Of a stretch of DNA of 64,000 nt, positions 18,076 through 25,864 are shown piece by piece. The notes below the pieces were generated by a model. That model had not been told where the DNA came from, did not search any database, and worked only from the letters and a program-made list of their open reading frames with translations. Source of the DNA: Streptomyces sp. XY006 (GTDB lineage Bacteria; Actinomycetota; Actinomycetes; Streptomycetales; Streptomycetaceae); contig NZ_NOKT01000010.1 of the NCBI RefSeq assembly GCF_002237655.1, positions 62,001-126,000 of the forward strand. Direction: 5' to 3'. A program made the translations under genes and the position numbers. Position 1 is the first letter of the stretch; each line of letters begins with the position of its first letter.

Positions 18076-18095
18076 AGTGAACGCTCGCGTTCACT
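18076..18095. promoter_or_regulatory. TetR-type operator 1 (MFS side)
   Basis: AGTGAACGCTCGCGTTCACT, a perfect 20-bp palindrome apart from the TC centre, 24 bp before the MFS start. Confidence 0.85.
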
Positions 18096-18123
18096 GTCGC
18101 GTCAAAGGTAGTGAGTCCCAGAC

Positions 18124-18143
18124 AGTGAACGCAAGCGTTCACT
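18124..18143. promoter_or_regulatory. TetR-type operator 2 (regulator side)
   Basis: AGTGAACGCAAGCGTTCACT, identical arms to operator 1; centres are 48 bp apart. Placed to repress both divergent promoters. Confidence 0.85.
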
Positions 18144-18239
18144 TACGGCGGCGTCGCTCGGCACATCCCCCTGTGGTGCCGTCCGGCGCGCCCCCCATCC
18201 CCGGAATCCCCGCTTCCTCTGCTCGTTGGAGAGAGTCCG

Positions 18240-18857
18240 ATGGTTACCCCGAGCTGGGCGGATGCCCCCGCTCAGACGGCCCGCCGCCGCGGCGCCGTGC
18301 TCGAACGCGCGATCCTCGACGCCGCGCTGGACCAACTCAGCACCGTCGGCTGGAACGGCCTGACGATGGAGGGCGTCGCCGCCGGCGCCCAGACCGGTAA
18401 GGCGGCCGTCTACCGGCGCTGGCCCTCAAAGGAGGACCTTGTCGCCGACGCCCTGCGCGCCGGCCTGCCGGAGTTCGACGAGGCGCCCGACGAGGGTGGC
18501 GTGCGTGAGGACCTCCTCGCCCTGTGCCTGCGGGCCCGCGACGCGATGTTCTCCCGTCCCGGTTTCGCCCTTCGCTCGGTGATTCACGAGTGCGACACCA
18601 CTCAGGCCGAGCGCTTCCATGCGGTCATCTTCGAGGGTGTCGTGGAGCCCACCATCAAGATGCTCCGGGAAGTGATCGAGCGCGGCATCACGCGTGGCGA
18701 GGTGCGGCCCGACGCTGCGAACGGGTATGTCTTCGACGCCCTCCCGGCCATGATGATGTACCGCTCCAAGATGTGCGGCTGCGAATGGCAGGACAATGAA
18801 GTCGAGGAGATGATCGACCAGTTGATGGTTCCCCTGCTGCGGCCGGACGGCTCCTGA
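18240..18857 (+). CDS. TetR-family regulator of the adjacent efflux gene
   Basis: 205 residues from ATG 18240 with GGAGAG 6 nt upstream. N-terminal helix-turn-helix: RGAVLERAILDAALDQLSTVGWNGLTMEGVAAGAQTGKAAVYRRWPSKEDLVADAL (about 20-75). The C-terminal ligand domain is of the TetR_C_16-like type with LCLRARDAMFSRPGFALRSVIHECD. Local TetR repressors of this arrangement bind palindromes between the two genes and release them on binding the transported compound. The two AGTGAACGC palindromes are the obvious targets. Confidence 0.93.
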   Translation: MVTPSWADAPAQTARRRGAVLERAILDAALDQLSTVGWNGLTMEGVAAGAQTGKAAVYRRWPSKEDLVADALRAGLPEFDEAPDEGGVREDLLALCLRARDAMFSRPGFALRSVIHECDTTQAERFHAVIFEGVVEPTIKMLREVIERGITRGEVRPDAANGYVFDALPAMMMYRSKMCGCEWQDNEVEEMIDQLMVPLLRPDGS

Positions 18858-18938
18858 CACGAGTCGGCGAGGGCCAGGGCGCCGAGAGGCGGGCCAGGGT
18901 GTCGCAGGCGGTTCGGGGCGGCGTAATCTAGGGGCGCC

Positions 18939-19640
18939 ATGCCGTACGAACCGCCTACTCACACCGTCGAGCGCTCCCTTCGAGCCACGACCGGAGCGAA
19001 GATCGTTGCAGGTGTCGACGAGGTGGGGCGCGGCGCGTGGGCCGGTCCCGTCACCGTCTGCGCGGCGATCACCGGACTGCGCCGCCCACCCGAGGGCCTG
19101 ACGGACTCGAAACTGCTCACCATCAAACGACGCACCGAACTCGCCGAGACGCTGCGCACCTGGGTGTCGTCGTACGCCCTGGGGCACGCCTCTCCGGAGG
19201 AGATAGACGAGCTGGGCATGACCGCCGCCCTGCGGCTCGCGGCCGAGCGCGCTCTGAACGCCCTGCCGGTCCGACCCGACGCCGTCATCCTCGACGGCAA
19301 GCACGACTACCTCGGCGCCCCCTGGCGGGTCCGCACGGTGATCAAGGGCGACCAGTCGTGCGTGGCGGTCGCCGCGGCCTCGGTGATCGCCAAGGTTCAG
19401 CGCGACAAAATGATGGCCGAACTGGGTATCGACCATGCAGACTTCGGTTTTGCGGACAACGCCGGGTATCCGTCACCCGTGCACAAGGCCGCACTGGCGG
19501 AGCGGGGCCCCACCCCCTACCACCGTTTGTCGTGGGCGTATCTTGATGCGCTGCCCCAGTGGCGGCACCTCAAGAAGGTCCGCAGCTGGGCGGACGGAAG
19601 TGTTCCGGAAATCGAGGGTCAGCTGGGCTTCGATTTCTGA
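18939..19640 (+). CDS. rnhB: Ribonuclease HII
   Basis: Endonuclease that cuts RNA-DNA hybrids and removes single ribonucleotides from DNA, 233 residues. Catalytic acidic residues are visible in [14 protein letters not shown] (Asp-Glu pair), [11 protein letters not shown] and the C-terminal [24 protein letters not shown]. The start lies 9 nt after a TAATCT box. Near other DNA-metabolism genes, it fits ribonucleotide excision after misincorporation. Confidence 0.97.
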   Translation: MPYEPPTHTVERSLRATTGAKIVAGVDEVGRGAWAGPVTVCAAITGLRRPPEGLTDSKLLTIKRRTELAETLRTWVSSYALGHASPEEIDELGMTAALRLAAERALNALPVRPDAVILDGKHDYLGAPWRVRTVIKGDQSCVAVAAASVIAKVQRDKMMAELGIDHADFGFADNAGYPSPVHKAALAERGPTPYHRLSWAYLDALPQWRHLKKVRSWADGSVPEIEGQLGFDF

Positions 19641-19691
19641 CGGTTTCGTTCGCACTCATGTGCCACCCGCTGACGCGGGCCATACCAACGT

Positions 19692-19705
19692 TTGATAAAT
19701 ATCAA
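19692..19705. promoter_or_regulatory. AT-rich palindrome just before the next start codon
   Basis: TTGATA-AA-TATCAA ends three bases before ATG 19709. It contains a GATAAAT that could be part of the -10. Such AT-rich sequence is rare in this genome, and the position would allow a repressor to cover the start of a leaderless message. Confidence 0.5.
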
Positions 19706-19708
19706 CCC

Positions 19709-20338
19709 ATGCCTCTCATTCCCGAGGAGCCTCAGATTCACGAGAGTGCCCAGGGTCCCCGCGCCACTCCGGCCAGCGGCCGTACCGCGCCGACCCCCCG
19801 TCCCGTACCCGGCCCCCGTCCCGCGGCTCCGTCCCGTCCCGGTCGTCCCGGGCCTCTCAGGCCCGCACCGCCGGTGCAGCGAACCCCGCGTGACGTGGCC
19901 GCCAAGCCCGCTCCGTCGGGCCCCGACGCCGGTGCCGCCGCCCCGGCCACGCCCCAGATCCAGCTGATCCCGGCTTCCGTGGACGGCGCGCTCGACGCCG
20001 CCGAGGAGGCCGTGGACCTGCTGCTGGACTCCGGTCGTGCCCCCGGCGACATCCTGGTGATCACGACCGGTGAGCAGCACCCGTGGGCCACCCACGAGCT
20101 GTCCTTCGGTGAAGCCTCCTACTGGGCCCAGCACGACGCCCGCGACGACGTCTTCTACACGGACGCCACCGTCGCGGCCCGCGCCGCGTCGCGCCCGGTG
20201 GTCGTCGTCGCCGTCAACGGCGGTTCCGAGGCCGCGGCCGCGAGCGCGCTGGCGCTGGCCCACTCCCGGGCCAACGCCCTGCTGATCGTCTGCGGAGACC
20301 CGCAGCGCATCAACGCGGTCCTCGGCGCGGGCGTCTGA
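19709..20338 (+). CDS. Unknown protein with Pro-rich N-terminus and helicase-tail-like C-terminal domain
   Basis: 209 residues, no recognised enzyme motif. Residues 20-75 are Pro/Arg/Ala-rich and probably disordered. The C-terminal 110 residues (PASVDGALDAAEEAVDLLLDSG..GDILVITTGEQHPWATHELSFGEASYWAQ) form an alpha/beta domain that, from memory, resembles the last domain of some Streptomyces UvrD-type proteins, without the ATPase core. That relation is inference. There is no clear Shine-Dalgarno; the AT-rich palindrome directly precedes the ATG. It sits between rnhB and the RecQ region, so a DNA-related role is possible. Confidence 0.7.
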   Translation: MPLIPEEPQIHESAQGPRATPASGRTAPTPRPVPGPRPAAPSRPGRPGPLRPAPPVQRTPRDVAAKPAPSGPDAGAAAPATPQIQLIPASVDGALDAAEEAVDLLLDSGRAPGDILVITTGEQHPWATHELSFGEASYWAQHDARDDVFYTDATVAARAASRPVVVVAVNGGSEAAAASALALAHSRANALLIVCGDPQRINAVLGAGV

Positions 20339-20681
20339 GCAGGCGCCGCGGCACCCGCCAGGGCGCCGGCGACTGATCCGGACGCCGATTCGGCGGCTTC
20401 GCACAGCGGGCACTTCAGCCTGCCTTGAGCACGGAACACCCGGCCGTCGCGGACGAGCGCTGTCGCGCTGACCGGGGATCGCACAGCCGTGCCGCCGGTT
20501 CGCCGTACCCCGGTTTCGGCGTGTCGTCCGGGGCCGTCTGCTCTCGGGCGCCGTACAGGCACAGAAGACGTCCTCCGGGAGTCATGCAGGGGCAGCAGAC
20601 GTGGTGAGCCGCGCCGTAGGGCGCGGCCCCCGGGTCCGGGAGTACGCGCTCGGGTCCGGGAGTGTGCGCTCGGCCGGGGCC
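20339..20681. other. 343-bp gap without a convincing gene
   Basis: Separates two convergent genes. A minus-strand ATG frame at 20585-20415 (56 codons, starting MTPGGRLLCLYGARE) lacks a ribosome site. Another minus frame shows a CPLCEA motif but no start. I see no strong hairpin. Confidence 0.4.
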
Positions 20682-21296
20682 TCAGCGAGCCGCCGCCGCG
20701 CGGCGCAGTATCTCGGAGGCTGCGCCGCCGGTACGCGGCTGCGGTGGCGGCGCCTCCGACGTGGCGAACGGCTCCGGCGCCGAGGCCGAGTGCGGGCGGC
20801 GTCCGCCGCGGTCCTCGCCCAGGACCTGCCAGCCGTCACGGGTCAGCGTGATGTACGCCCCGCACCGCAGCCCGTGCAGGGTGCACGCGTCACGCAGACC
20901 CCACATCCACGCACCGTCCTCCTCCGTCCAACGCGCGTCTCCCTCACGGCAGTAGAGCAGCACCGCCGTGCGCACCGGTGTCCGTCGCCGCAGGTCGTGC
21001 GGGATGATGCGGCGCAACTGCGCCAGCAGCACGTTGCGGAACATCCAGCCGTCGGCCGGCGCCGGACGGCGGACGAACGAGGCGCTCGCCCGCAGCCGCT
21101 CGTCCGAGTCGAGCACGGCGATGACGGCGGTCGCCGGCTGCGGATGGTGCCGGGCGTGCAGTCCGCTGACCACCTCGCGGGGGCTGCGCAGCAGGGGGAT
21201 CCCGGCGGCGGCCCATTCCGCGGGTTCGAGCAGGCGGTTGGCGGAAGCGGCGGATGTCGACGCCGCTGCCGAGGCCGGAGCGAATCCGAAGGTCAC
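20682..21296 (-). CDS. Conserved unknown protein, possibly a degenerate RadC/JAB-like domain
   Basis: 204 residues from GTG 21296, preceded by GGGAGGA. The middle reads TAVIAVLDSDERLRASASFV...VLLAQLRRIIPHDLRRRTPVRTAVLLYCREGDARWTEEDGAWMWGLRDACTLHGLRCGAYITLTRDGW. The strand order and the final LHGLRCGAYITLT resemble the RadC/JAB fold (ALHGIRVLDHLIV-like), but the HxH metal motif is absent, so any such domain would not be a metalloprotease. The family assignment is weak. A half-match to a LexA box lies about 125 bp upstream. The gene is downstream of the RecQ fusion on the same strand, 343 bp away. Confidence 0.65.
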   Translation of the reverse strand: MTFGFAPASAAASTSAASANRLLEPAEWAAAGIPLLRSPREVVSGLHARHHPQPATAVIAVLDSDERLRASASFVRRPAPADGWMFRNVLLAQLRRIIPHDLRRRTPVRTAVLLYCREGDARWTEEDGAWMWGLRDACTLHGLRCGAYITLTRDGWQVLGEDRGGRRPHSASAPEPFATSEAPPPQPRTGGAASEILRRAAAAR

Positions 21297-21639
21297 GGTC
21301 CTCCCTTCGGCTACGCGCCCACACTGCGGGCGGGGTCGGATTCCTGGGAGCGCGCACCGCAGGGAAGCCCTACCGGGCGGCGGACGAACCGTGCGGGGAG
21401 CGGACCTCAATTCTTCCTGTCGAACTTGAATGCGGCAACGAGCAATTGAGGCAGCCGACCGTTATCAGATGATGCGCGGCTAATATCCCCACCGCGTGTG
21501 TCGTGGAGCCACCCATGGGGCGTTCGAGCACAACACGTTCGTACGCCACGGGGGCGCGCCACGTCCAGAGGGCGTGCGCCAGGAGGCACGGGGCCGCCTC
21601 GCACGCGGGCCCACACAGGCGGATGGCCGGGGAAGGCCG

Positions 21640-23814
21640 TCAGCCCTGCACGGCCAGCACCAGCGGCAACACCCCCTGCGCCCCGGACCGTCGGAGCAGA
21701 CGGGCGGCGACCGCGAGGGTCCAGCCGGTCTCCGTGTAGTCGTCCACCAGGAGGACCGGGCCCTGGGCCTGGGCGAGGACGGCAGCCAGAGCCTCCGGCA
21801 CGGTCAGGGTCCCGTCGAGCGCCTTCAGCCGCTGGGCGCTGTTGCTGCGGGGACCGGGATGCGTTTCACCTGTGTACTCGACAGCACCCAGGAGCGGCAG
21901 CCGGCCGACCTCCGCGATGCGGGCTCCCAGGGAGTGGATCAGCCGGGGCCGGGTGCGGGACGCCACGGTGACCACGCCGACCGGGCGCGGCGGGGCGTCC
22001 GAGGATCCGGAGGCCCAGCCGCCGGGGCCTCTGGCCCAGTCGGCCAGGACGTCCACCACGGCCTTCGCCACGTCGTCCGGTACCGGCTCGTCGGGTGCCT
22101 GGGGTGCGAGCAGGGGCCGGAGCCGGTTGCCCCAGCCGATGTCCGACAGGCGCCCCAAGGCCCGCCCCGGTGCGGCTTGTTCGCCGGCCGGGATGCGTCC
22201 CTTGAGGTCCACTCCGATCGCCGGCAGGCCGGTCGGCCACATCCGGCGGGGTTCCACCTCCACACCCGCGCGTCCCAGGTCCACGCGCGCGGCGTCCAGG
22301 GCCTCCACGGACGTGTCGGCGGTGAAGCGTGGGCCCGCGCAGTTGTCACAGCGGCCGCACGGCTTCGCGGCCTCGTCGTCCAGCTGGCGCTGCAGGAACT
22401 CCATGCGGCAGTCGGTCGTCGACGCGTACGCGCGCATGGCCTGCTGCTCGGCCTCGCGCTGCCGCGCCACCCACGCGTACCGCTCGGCGTCGTACGTCCA
22501 CGGCTGCCCCGTCGCGATCCAGCCGCCCTTGACCCGCTTGACCGCACCGTCCACATCCAGGACCTTGAGCATCGTCTCCAGGCGGGAACGGCGCAGTTCC
22601 ACCAGAGGCTCCAGGGCCGGCAGCGACAGCGGCTTCTCCGCGCGGGCGAGCACGTCGAGGGTGCGGCGCACCAGATCCTCCGAGGGGAAGGCGAGCGACG
22701 CGAAGTACTTCCAGATCGCCTCGTCCTCCTTCCCCGGCAGCAGGAGCACCTCGGCGTGCTCGACACCGCGTCCCGCGCGCCCCACCTGCTGGTAGTAGGC
22801 GATGGGGGAGGAGGGCGAGCCGAGGTGGACCACGAAGCCCAGGTCGGGCTTGTCGAAGCCCATGCCGAGCGCGGAGGTGGCGACCAGCGCCTTCACCTTG
22901 TTGGCGAGGAGATCCTCTTCGGCCTGCTGGCGATCGGCGTTCTCCGTCTTGCCCGTGTAGGACGCGACCGTGTGCCCGCGCTGCCGGAGGAAGGCGCTCA
23001 CCTCCTCGGCGGCGGCCACCGTGAGCGTGTAGATGATCCCCGACCCCGGCAGGTCGTCGAGATGCTCGGCGAGCCACGCCATCCGGTGCGCGGCGTCCGG
23101 CAGCCGCAGCACGCTCAGGCTCAGGCTGTCCCGGTCCAGCGGCCCCCGCAGCACGAGGGCGTCCGAGCCGCCACCGGTGCCGAGCTGCTCCGCGACATCG
23201 GCCGTCACGCGCGCGTTGGCCGTGGCGGTGGTCGCGAGCACCGGCACCCCGGGCGGCAGGTCGGCGAGCATCGTGCGCAGCCGGCGGTAGTCCGGCCGGA
23301 AGTCGTGGCCCCAGTCGGAGATGCAGTGCGCCTCGTCCACCACCAGCAGCCCGGTGGCGGCCGCGAGCCTGGGCAGCACCTGGTCACGGAAGTCCGGGTT
23401 GTTGAGCCGCTCGGGACTGACCAGCAGGACGTCGACCTCGCCCGCGGCGATCTCTGCCTGGACGGCCTCCCACTCCTCCGTGTTGGAGGAGTTGATGGTG
23501 CGGGCGTGGATGCCGGCGCGGGCCGCCGCCTCGACCTGGTTCCGCATGAGCGCGAGCAGCGGGGACACGATCACCGTCGGGCCACTGCCCCGCGCACGCA
23601 GCAGCGAGGTCGCCACGAAGTACACCGCGGACTTGCCCCAGCCCGTCCGCTGGACGACCAGGGCGCGGCGTCTGTCGGCGACCAGCGCCTCGATCGCCCG
23701 CCACTGGTCCTCGCGCAGCCGGGCCGCTCCCGATTCGCCCCCGACGAGACGGGTGAGGACGGCGTCGGCCGCCGCCCGGAGATCCGCGTTGTTCGTGTGC
23801 TCCATGCGTTCCAT
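21640..23814 (-). CDS. RecQ-family DNA helicase fused to a phosphoribosyltransferase-like domain
   Basis: 724 residues from ATG 23814 (MERMEHTNN); ATG 23805 is possible. Helicase motifs in order: [12 protein letters not shown] (motif 0), [11 protein letters not shown] (Walker A), [17 protein letters not shown] (DEAH and aromatic loop), TATAN, then [10 protein letters not shown] (motif VI), and a CGRCDNC zinc-binding RecQ-C motif. After a linker the last ~150 residues end in [28 protein letters not shown], a textbook PRPP-binding loop of type I phosphoribosyltransferases. RecQ unwinds 3'-5' at forks and recombination intermediates; the added domain could bind a nucleotide or PRPP. Walker A is GWGKS instead of GxGKS-type TGxGKS, as in many RecQ proteins. 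Divergent from a DUF4192 gene, 125 bp apart. Confidence 0.9.
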   Translation of the reverse strand: MERMEHTNNADLRAAADAVLTRLVGGESGAARLREDQWRAIEALVADRRRALVVQRTGWGKSAVYFVATSLLRARGSGPTVIVSPLLALMRNQVEAAARAGIHARTINSSNTEEWEAVQAEIAAGEVDVLLVSPERLNNPDFRDQVLPRLAAATGLLVVDEAHCISDWGHDFRPDYRRLRTMLADLPPGVPVLATTATANARVTADVAEQLGTGGGSDALVLRGPLDRDSLSLSVLRLPDAAHRMAWLAEHLDDLPGSGIIYTLTVAAAEEVSAFLRQRGHTVASYTGKTENADRQQAEEDLLANKVKALVATSALGMGFDKPDLGFVVHLGSPSSPIAYYQQVGRAGRGVEHAEVLLLPGKEDEAIWKYFASLAFPSEDLVRRTLDVLARAEKPLSLPALEPLVELRRSRLETMLKVLDVDGAVKRVKGGWIATGQPWTYDAERYAWVARQREAEQQAMRAYASTTDCRMEFLQRQLDDEAAKPCGRCDNCAGPRFTADTSVEALDAARVDLGRAGVEVEPRRMWPTGLPAIGVDLKGRIPAGEQAAPGRALGRLSDIGWGNRLRPLLAPQAPDEPVPDDVAKAVVDVLADWARGPGGWASGSSDAPPRPVGVVTVASRTRPRLIHSLGARIAEVGRLPLLGAVEYTGETHPGPRSNSAQRLKALDGTLTVPEALAAVLAQAQGPVLLVDDYTETGWTLAVAARLLRRSGAQGVLPLVLAVQG

Positions 23815-23939
23815 ACAACAGGACGGCAGTGTCAGCCGCCGCGGCGCCTGTGGACAGCGGCCGTTCCGGGTGACGTGTCCCTGCTTGAAGTTATCCACAG
23901 GGCAAAGCGGAGCTCTGAATTCCGCGAGATCGTCTTCGC

Positions 23940-25664
23940 ATGACGAACCACGGCGAAACCACTGGATCCTCCGAAAACGGCGACATCGACGCGTCCGGGG
24001 CACACCGCGCCCACGCAGCGGGCGGACGGGGAAGCGGACAGGACAAGCGGACGGGCGACGGGGCCGGACCGCTCGTCCCCGGCCAGGCATACGGAGGTCA
24101 CGGCGGAGAACACCAGGTCACCTTGCGCACACCGGCGGAACTGGCCGACGCCCTGCCCTACCTGCTCGGATACCGGCCGGAGGACAGCATCGTCCTCGTC
24201 GCCCTGCACGACAAGGACGGCCACGGACGGTTCGGGGGCCGGGCCCGGCTCGGTATCCCCGCCCATGAGGACGACTGGCCGTCCGCCGCCCGGCAGCTGG
24301 CCCACGGCCTGGTGAAGGGCAGCGAACGCAGAGGAGCCCGCCCCGAGGCGATGGTGGCCTTCCTGTGCCAGGAGCCGGAGAAGGGCCGAACCGGCCGCCA
24401 GGTCATGGAGCGGCTGAGGCCACTGGCCCAGAGGCTGCGCGTCGAATGCGGTTCCCTCGACGTGGTGGTGGTCGAGGCCCTGTGCATCTCGGAAGGGCGC
24501 TACTGGTCGTACTGCTGTGACAACCCGGTCTGCTGCTCGCCCGAGGGAGCGCCCATGGGCCTGCTGGGTACCTCCGTGCTCGCCGCCGCTGCCGCCTATG
24601 CCGGGATCCAGGTCCGCGGCACGCTGAAGGAACTGCGGGCCCGGCTGCAGCCCTGGGAGACCGCGAGCGCCCTGCAGCAGGAGGCCGCGCTGGACGCCGC
24701 GAGCATGGCGCTCGTCCCGCGCATCCTGGACGAGGCCGGCCGCGCCGAGGTCGCCGACGAGACGCTCGACCTCGCCGAGCGGATGCTGGGCCGCCTGGCC
24801 GGGGCGGAGCCCGTCTCCGGCATGCTCCTGGCGGACCTTCGCGACGACGAACTGATCGGGCACGACGAGGCCGCCCGGCTGATCCTCGGTCTCCAGGACC
24901 GCTCGACCCGTGACCGGGCGGCCGAATGGATGGAGGGCGACGAGGCCGCACGCGCCCTGCGCCTGTGGCGGACCCTCGCCCGCCGCTGCGTCGGGCCCTA
25001 CGGCGAACACGCCGCCGCACCGCTCACCCTCGCCGGCTGGGTCGCATGGTCCACCGGCGACGAACTGGAGGCACGGGAAGCCCTCGCCATGGCCCTGGCC
25101 GCGGATCCCGACTATCTCTTCGCCCGACTCCTGCACCAGGCCTGCAATGAAGGGCTGGAACCGGAGTCCATCCGCCGCTGCCTGCGAGCGGAGCGCACCG
25201 GGCGGGGGCGGGCGGTGGCCGCCGGGGCCGGTGTTCGGGCAGAGGGCATGCAAGGGCGGGAGCAAAGCTCGGGATCTTCCGCGGTCGAGCCGCCTGCCTC
25301 GGAGTCGGTGGAGATGCCGCAACGGGCCAACCCCGAACCTTCGCCTGCCACGGCCACCACCCGCCGACGCCGCCGGCCCCGGCCCGCGGGAGCCGGAGCG
25401 GTCCCTGGCCGTACGCGCGCAAACGACCGTGACCCGAGCCCGCGGACGTCCCACGGGCGTACGCCCGCCGACTCCGCACGCCCTGCCGGTGCTGCCGACG
25501 CCGCCACGCGCCCGGGCCGCGCGGCATCACCGAACTCCGGGCGACCCGGGACCGCGCGCACACGCCTCGCACGTGTGCGTGGGGCGCACAAGGCGGTCCT
25601 GCCCAGCCAGGACACGAGCCAGGACGGCGCCCGTCCCGGCGTACCAGTGGAGGGAGAAGAGTGA
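23940..25664 (+). CDS. DUF4192 domain-containing protein
   Basis: 574 residues. The N-terminal 50 residues are low complexity; then the actinobacterial DUF4192 domain begins at [28 protein letters not shown]. It continues through the hallmark [22 protein letters not shown] and ends near residue 410 with [41 protein letters not shown] 150-residue Pro/Arg/Ala-rich tail follows. Function unknown; the family is confined to Actinobacteria and often neighbours DNA-metabolism genes. Divergent from the RecQ fusion; its stop lies 200 bp before the next gene's start. Confidence 0.88.
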   Translation: MTNHGETTGSSENGDIDASGAHRAHAAGGRGSGQDKRTGDGAGPLVPGQAYGGHGGEHQVTLRTPAELADALPYLLGYRPEDSIVLVALHDKDGHGRFGGRARLGIPAHEDDWPSAARQLAHGLVKGSERRGARPEAMVAFLCQEPEKGRTGRQVMERLRPLAQRLRVECGSLDVVVVEALCISEGRYWSYCCDNPVCCSPEGAPMGLLGTSVLAAAAAYAGIQVRGTLKELRARLQPWETASALQQEAALDAASMALVPRILDEAGRAEVADETLDLAERMLGRLAGAEPVSGMLLADLRDDELIGHDEAARLILGLQDRSTRDRAAEWMEGDEAARALRLWRTLARRCVGPYGEHAAAPLTLAGWVAWSTGDELEAREALAMALAADPDYLFARLLHQACNEGLEPESIRRCLRAERTGRGRAVAAGAGVRAEGMQGREQSSGSSAVEPPASESVEMPQRANPEPSPATATTRRRRRPRPAGAGAVPGRTRANDRDPSPRTSHGRTPADSARPAGAADAATRPGRAASPNSGRPGTARTRLARVRGAHKAVLPSQDTSQDGARPGVPVEGEE

Positions 25665-25864
25665 GTGCCCGGGTTGCCCGGGTTGCCCGGGCGGCCCAGG
25701 CGGGGAAGGGGCTGGGGCCGGGGCGTGACTCCCACGACGTCCCCACCGTTCACCTGAGTGGCGGAACGCCCGGACCGGCTGTGACGCCGTACTGCCCCTG
25801 CCCCGTCGGAGCCCTCCGGCGCCGAACCCGATCGAGGCGCACAGAGCGCAGAGGAAGCCCTCCC

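Noticed and set aside
16325..18400. Long plus-strand frame opposite the MFS gene, starting with a hydrophobic stretch
   Set aside because: Overlaps the MFS gene, the operators and the TetR gene; product is Arg/Gly/Asp-rich noise. The hydrophobic start (MKALLALFLVLLH) has no ribosome site at good distance.
20415..20585. Small minus-strand gene starting MTPGGRLLCLYGARE
   Set aside because: No ribosome site, no conserved motif after the first 15 residues, and codon use not typical.
21496..23943. Long plus-strand frame opposite the RecQ fusion gene
   Set aside because: Antisense shadow; RecQ motifs on the minus strand are unambiguous.
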